From the NCBI RefSeq assembly GCF_946885725.1, contig NZ_CAMPGZ010000216.1, positions 1 through 6,729 on the forward strand: DNA of 6,729 nt, in the 5' to 3' direction. The DNA is from an uncultured Nocardioides sp. GTDB taxonomy: Bacteria; Actinomycetota; Actinomycetes; Propionibacteriales; Nocardioidaceae. A program made the position numbers and the translations under genes. Shown here in pieces: positions 5,953 to 6,729 of the stretch; positions within the stretch are counted from its first letter, which is position 1, and each line of letters opens with the position of its first letter. The notes under the pieces are model-generated. The model did not search any database and was not told the DNA's origin. It worked only from the letters and a program-made list of their open reading frames with translations.

Positions 5953-6684
5953 GTGAAGTCCGCACGCGCGACCTCCTTCGGCGGCTGGGCCGCTGAGTAC
6001 CACGACTGGCGTCCTACGTACCCCGATGCTGCCGTCGACTGGCTGACACCTCCGGTCGGAGCGCATGTTGCCGAGATCGGCGCGGGCACGGGGAAGCTGA
6101 CCGATCGTCTGGTCGAGCGTGGGCTTCAGCTCGATGTGGTGGAGCCCGATGGGCGAATGCTGGAACTCGTCCGCCAGCGCCACCCGCGCCTGCGCACTCA
6201 CGAGGCGGGAGCCGACGACCTCCCGCTCGCGGATGCCTCGGTCGACGCTGTCCTCGTCGCGGACGCCTGGCACTGGTTCCCGAAGGGCGAGGCCGCTGCC
6301 GAAGTGGCACGCGTGCTGCGACCCAACGGCTGGCTCGGCTGCGTGTGGAACGTGCCGGTGTTGACGCACGGGTGGGAGTGGCAGGCACTGCGGCTCGACC
6401 CGAAGCTGGCACCCCCGGCGGACCTCGATCCACTGGACCGTCTCGGTCTCTCCACGGGTGCGGCCGAGCAGCGCTCGTTCCGTTGGACGTGGACGCTCAC
6501 GCCGCAACAGTGGCGAGGTTTCGTATCGACGGTGTCCCATGTCCGACTGCTTCCCGAGGACGAGTGCGGGGCGGCACTCGACGAGACCGAGCGCCTGGTC
6601 GCGCGGGCGTGCGCGGCTGCCGGGACGACGACCGTGCCACTCACGCACGACGCGTTGTGCGTGCGCTGGTTCCCGGAGACGTAG
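5953..6684 (+). CDS. Class I SAM-dependent methyltransferase (Methyltransf_11 type)
   Basis: The 243-residue protein is soluble and cytoplasmic. It opens with FGGWAAEYHDWRPTYP (9-24), the entry typical of this group. Motif I is V39-A-E41-I-G-A-G-T-G47, which binds SAM; the acidic residue closing strand 2 is E64 in VVEPD, which would contact the ribose. D88-D89-L-P-L and then VDAVLVADAWHWF (97-109) form the motif II-III region, the A-W/F-H-W-F sequence being characteristic of a large group of uncharacterised Methyltransf_11 proteins. VARVLRPNGWLGCVW (about 117-131) is the post-motif III strand. GTG 5953 is chosen because of the AGGA at 5942-5945; upstream of it the frame stays open but has no conserved sequence, and it overlaps the MMPL gene. 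The substrate is unknown. Codon use is looser than in the neighbours, suggesting a different history. It may be read from the MMPL message, only 35 bases upstream. Confidence 0.9.
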   Translation: MKSARATSFGGWAAEYHDWRPTYPDAAVDWLTPPVGAHVAEIGAGTGKLTDRLVERGLQLDVVEPDGRMLELVRQRHPRLRTHEAGADDLPLADASVDAVLVADAWHWFPKGEAAAEVARVLRPNGWLGCVWNVPVLTHGWEWQALRLDPKLAPPADLDPLDRLGLSTGAAEQRSFRWTWTLTPQQWRGFVSTVSHVRLLPEDECGAALDETERLVARACAAAGTTTVPLTHDALCVRWFPET

Positions 6685-6729
6685 GTCCGGTACTGCCCTG
6701 AGCGAGTCTGCCGGCGTGCGCACTAGTGT
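6685..6729. other. Terminal non-coding stretch, window end
   Basis: These 45 bases show no start codon with support and no terminator-like stem. The only structure is the 8-bp palindrome CACTAGTG (6721-6728) at the very end, possibly part of a site belonging to a gene beyond the window. Confidence 0.5.

Overview
The window is 6.7 kb of very GC-rich DNA with six protein-coding genes, all on the + strand and packed with almost no spacing. The G/C-ending codons, the GTG starts, the regulator genes with no Shine-Dalgarno sequence and a protein of the mycothiol-dependent maleylpyruvate isomerase family all point to a high-GC actinobacterium. A Nocardioidaceae-like organism is my guess from style only, not from any search.

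Layout: (1) 1-897 is the 3' part of a beta-lactamase-fold serine hydrolase gene, cut by the window start, whose catalytic residues appear to be replaced. (2) 920-2019 is a two-gene operon: a MarR regulator whose start codon lies inside a perfect 23-bp palindrome, and a DinB/MDMPI-fold protein that overlaps it by 4 bp. (3) 2059-5917 is a second two-gene operon: a TetR regulator preceded by a near-perfect 23-bp palindrome, followed one base later by a 1052-residue MMPL (RND-superfamily) transporter. (4) 5953-6684 is a class I SAM-dependent methyltransferase with clearly looser codon use. The last 45 bases hold no gene. No stretch over 300 bases lacks a gene, and I see no tRNA, rRNA, CRISPR array or insertion sequence.

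How the genes work together (inference): each regulator probably represses its own transcript, and so also its downstream partner. MarR would control a possible thiol-dependent detoxification enzyme, and TetR would control an exporter. Both operators have the same 10-3-10 geometry and sit on or next to the start codon, so both messages are probably leaderless.

The most unusual object is the MMPL transporter. Its first extracytoplasmic loop carries roughly 300 extra residues in two blocks of xxxLxxG heptads, split by a linker, which suggests a long antiparallel coiled-coil hairpin growing out of the porter domain. I see no convincing defence system or other wholly new multi-gene system here.
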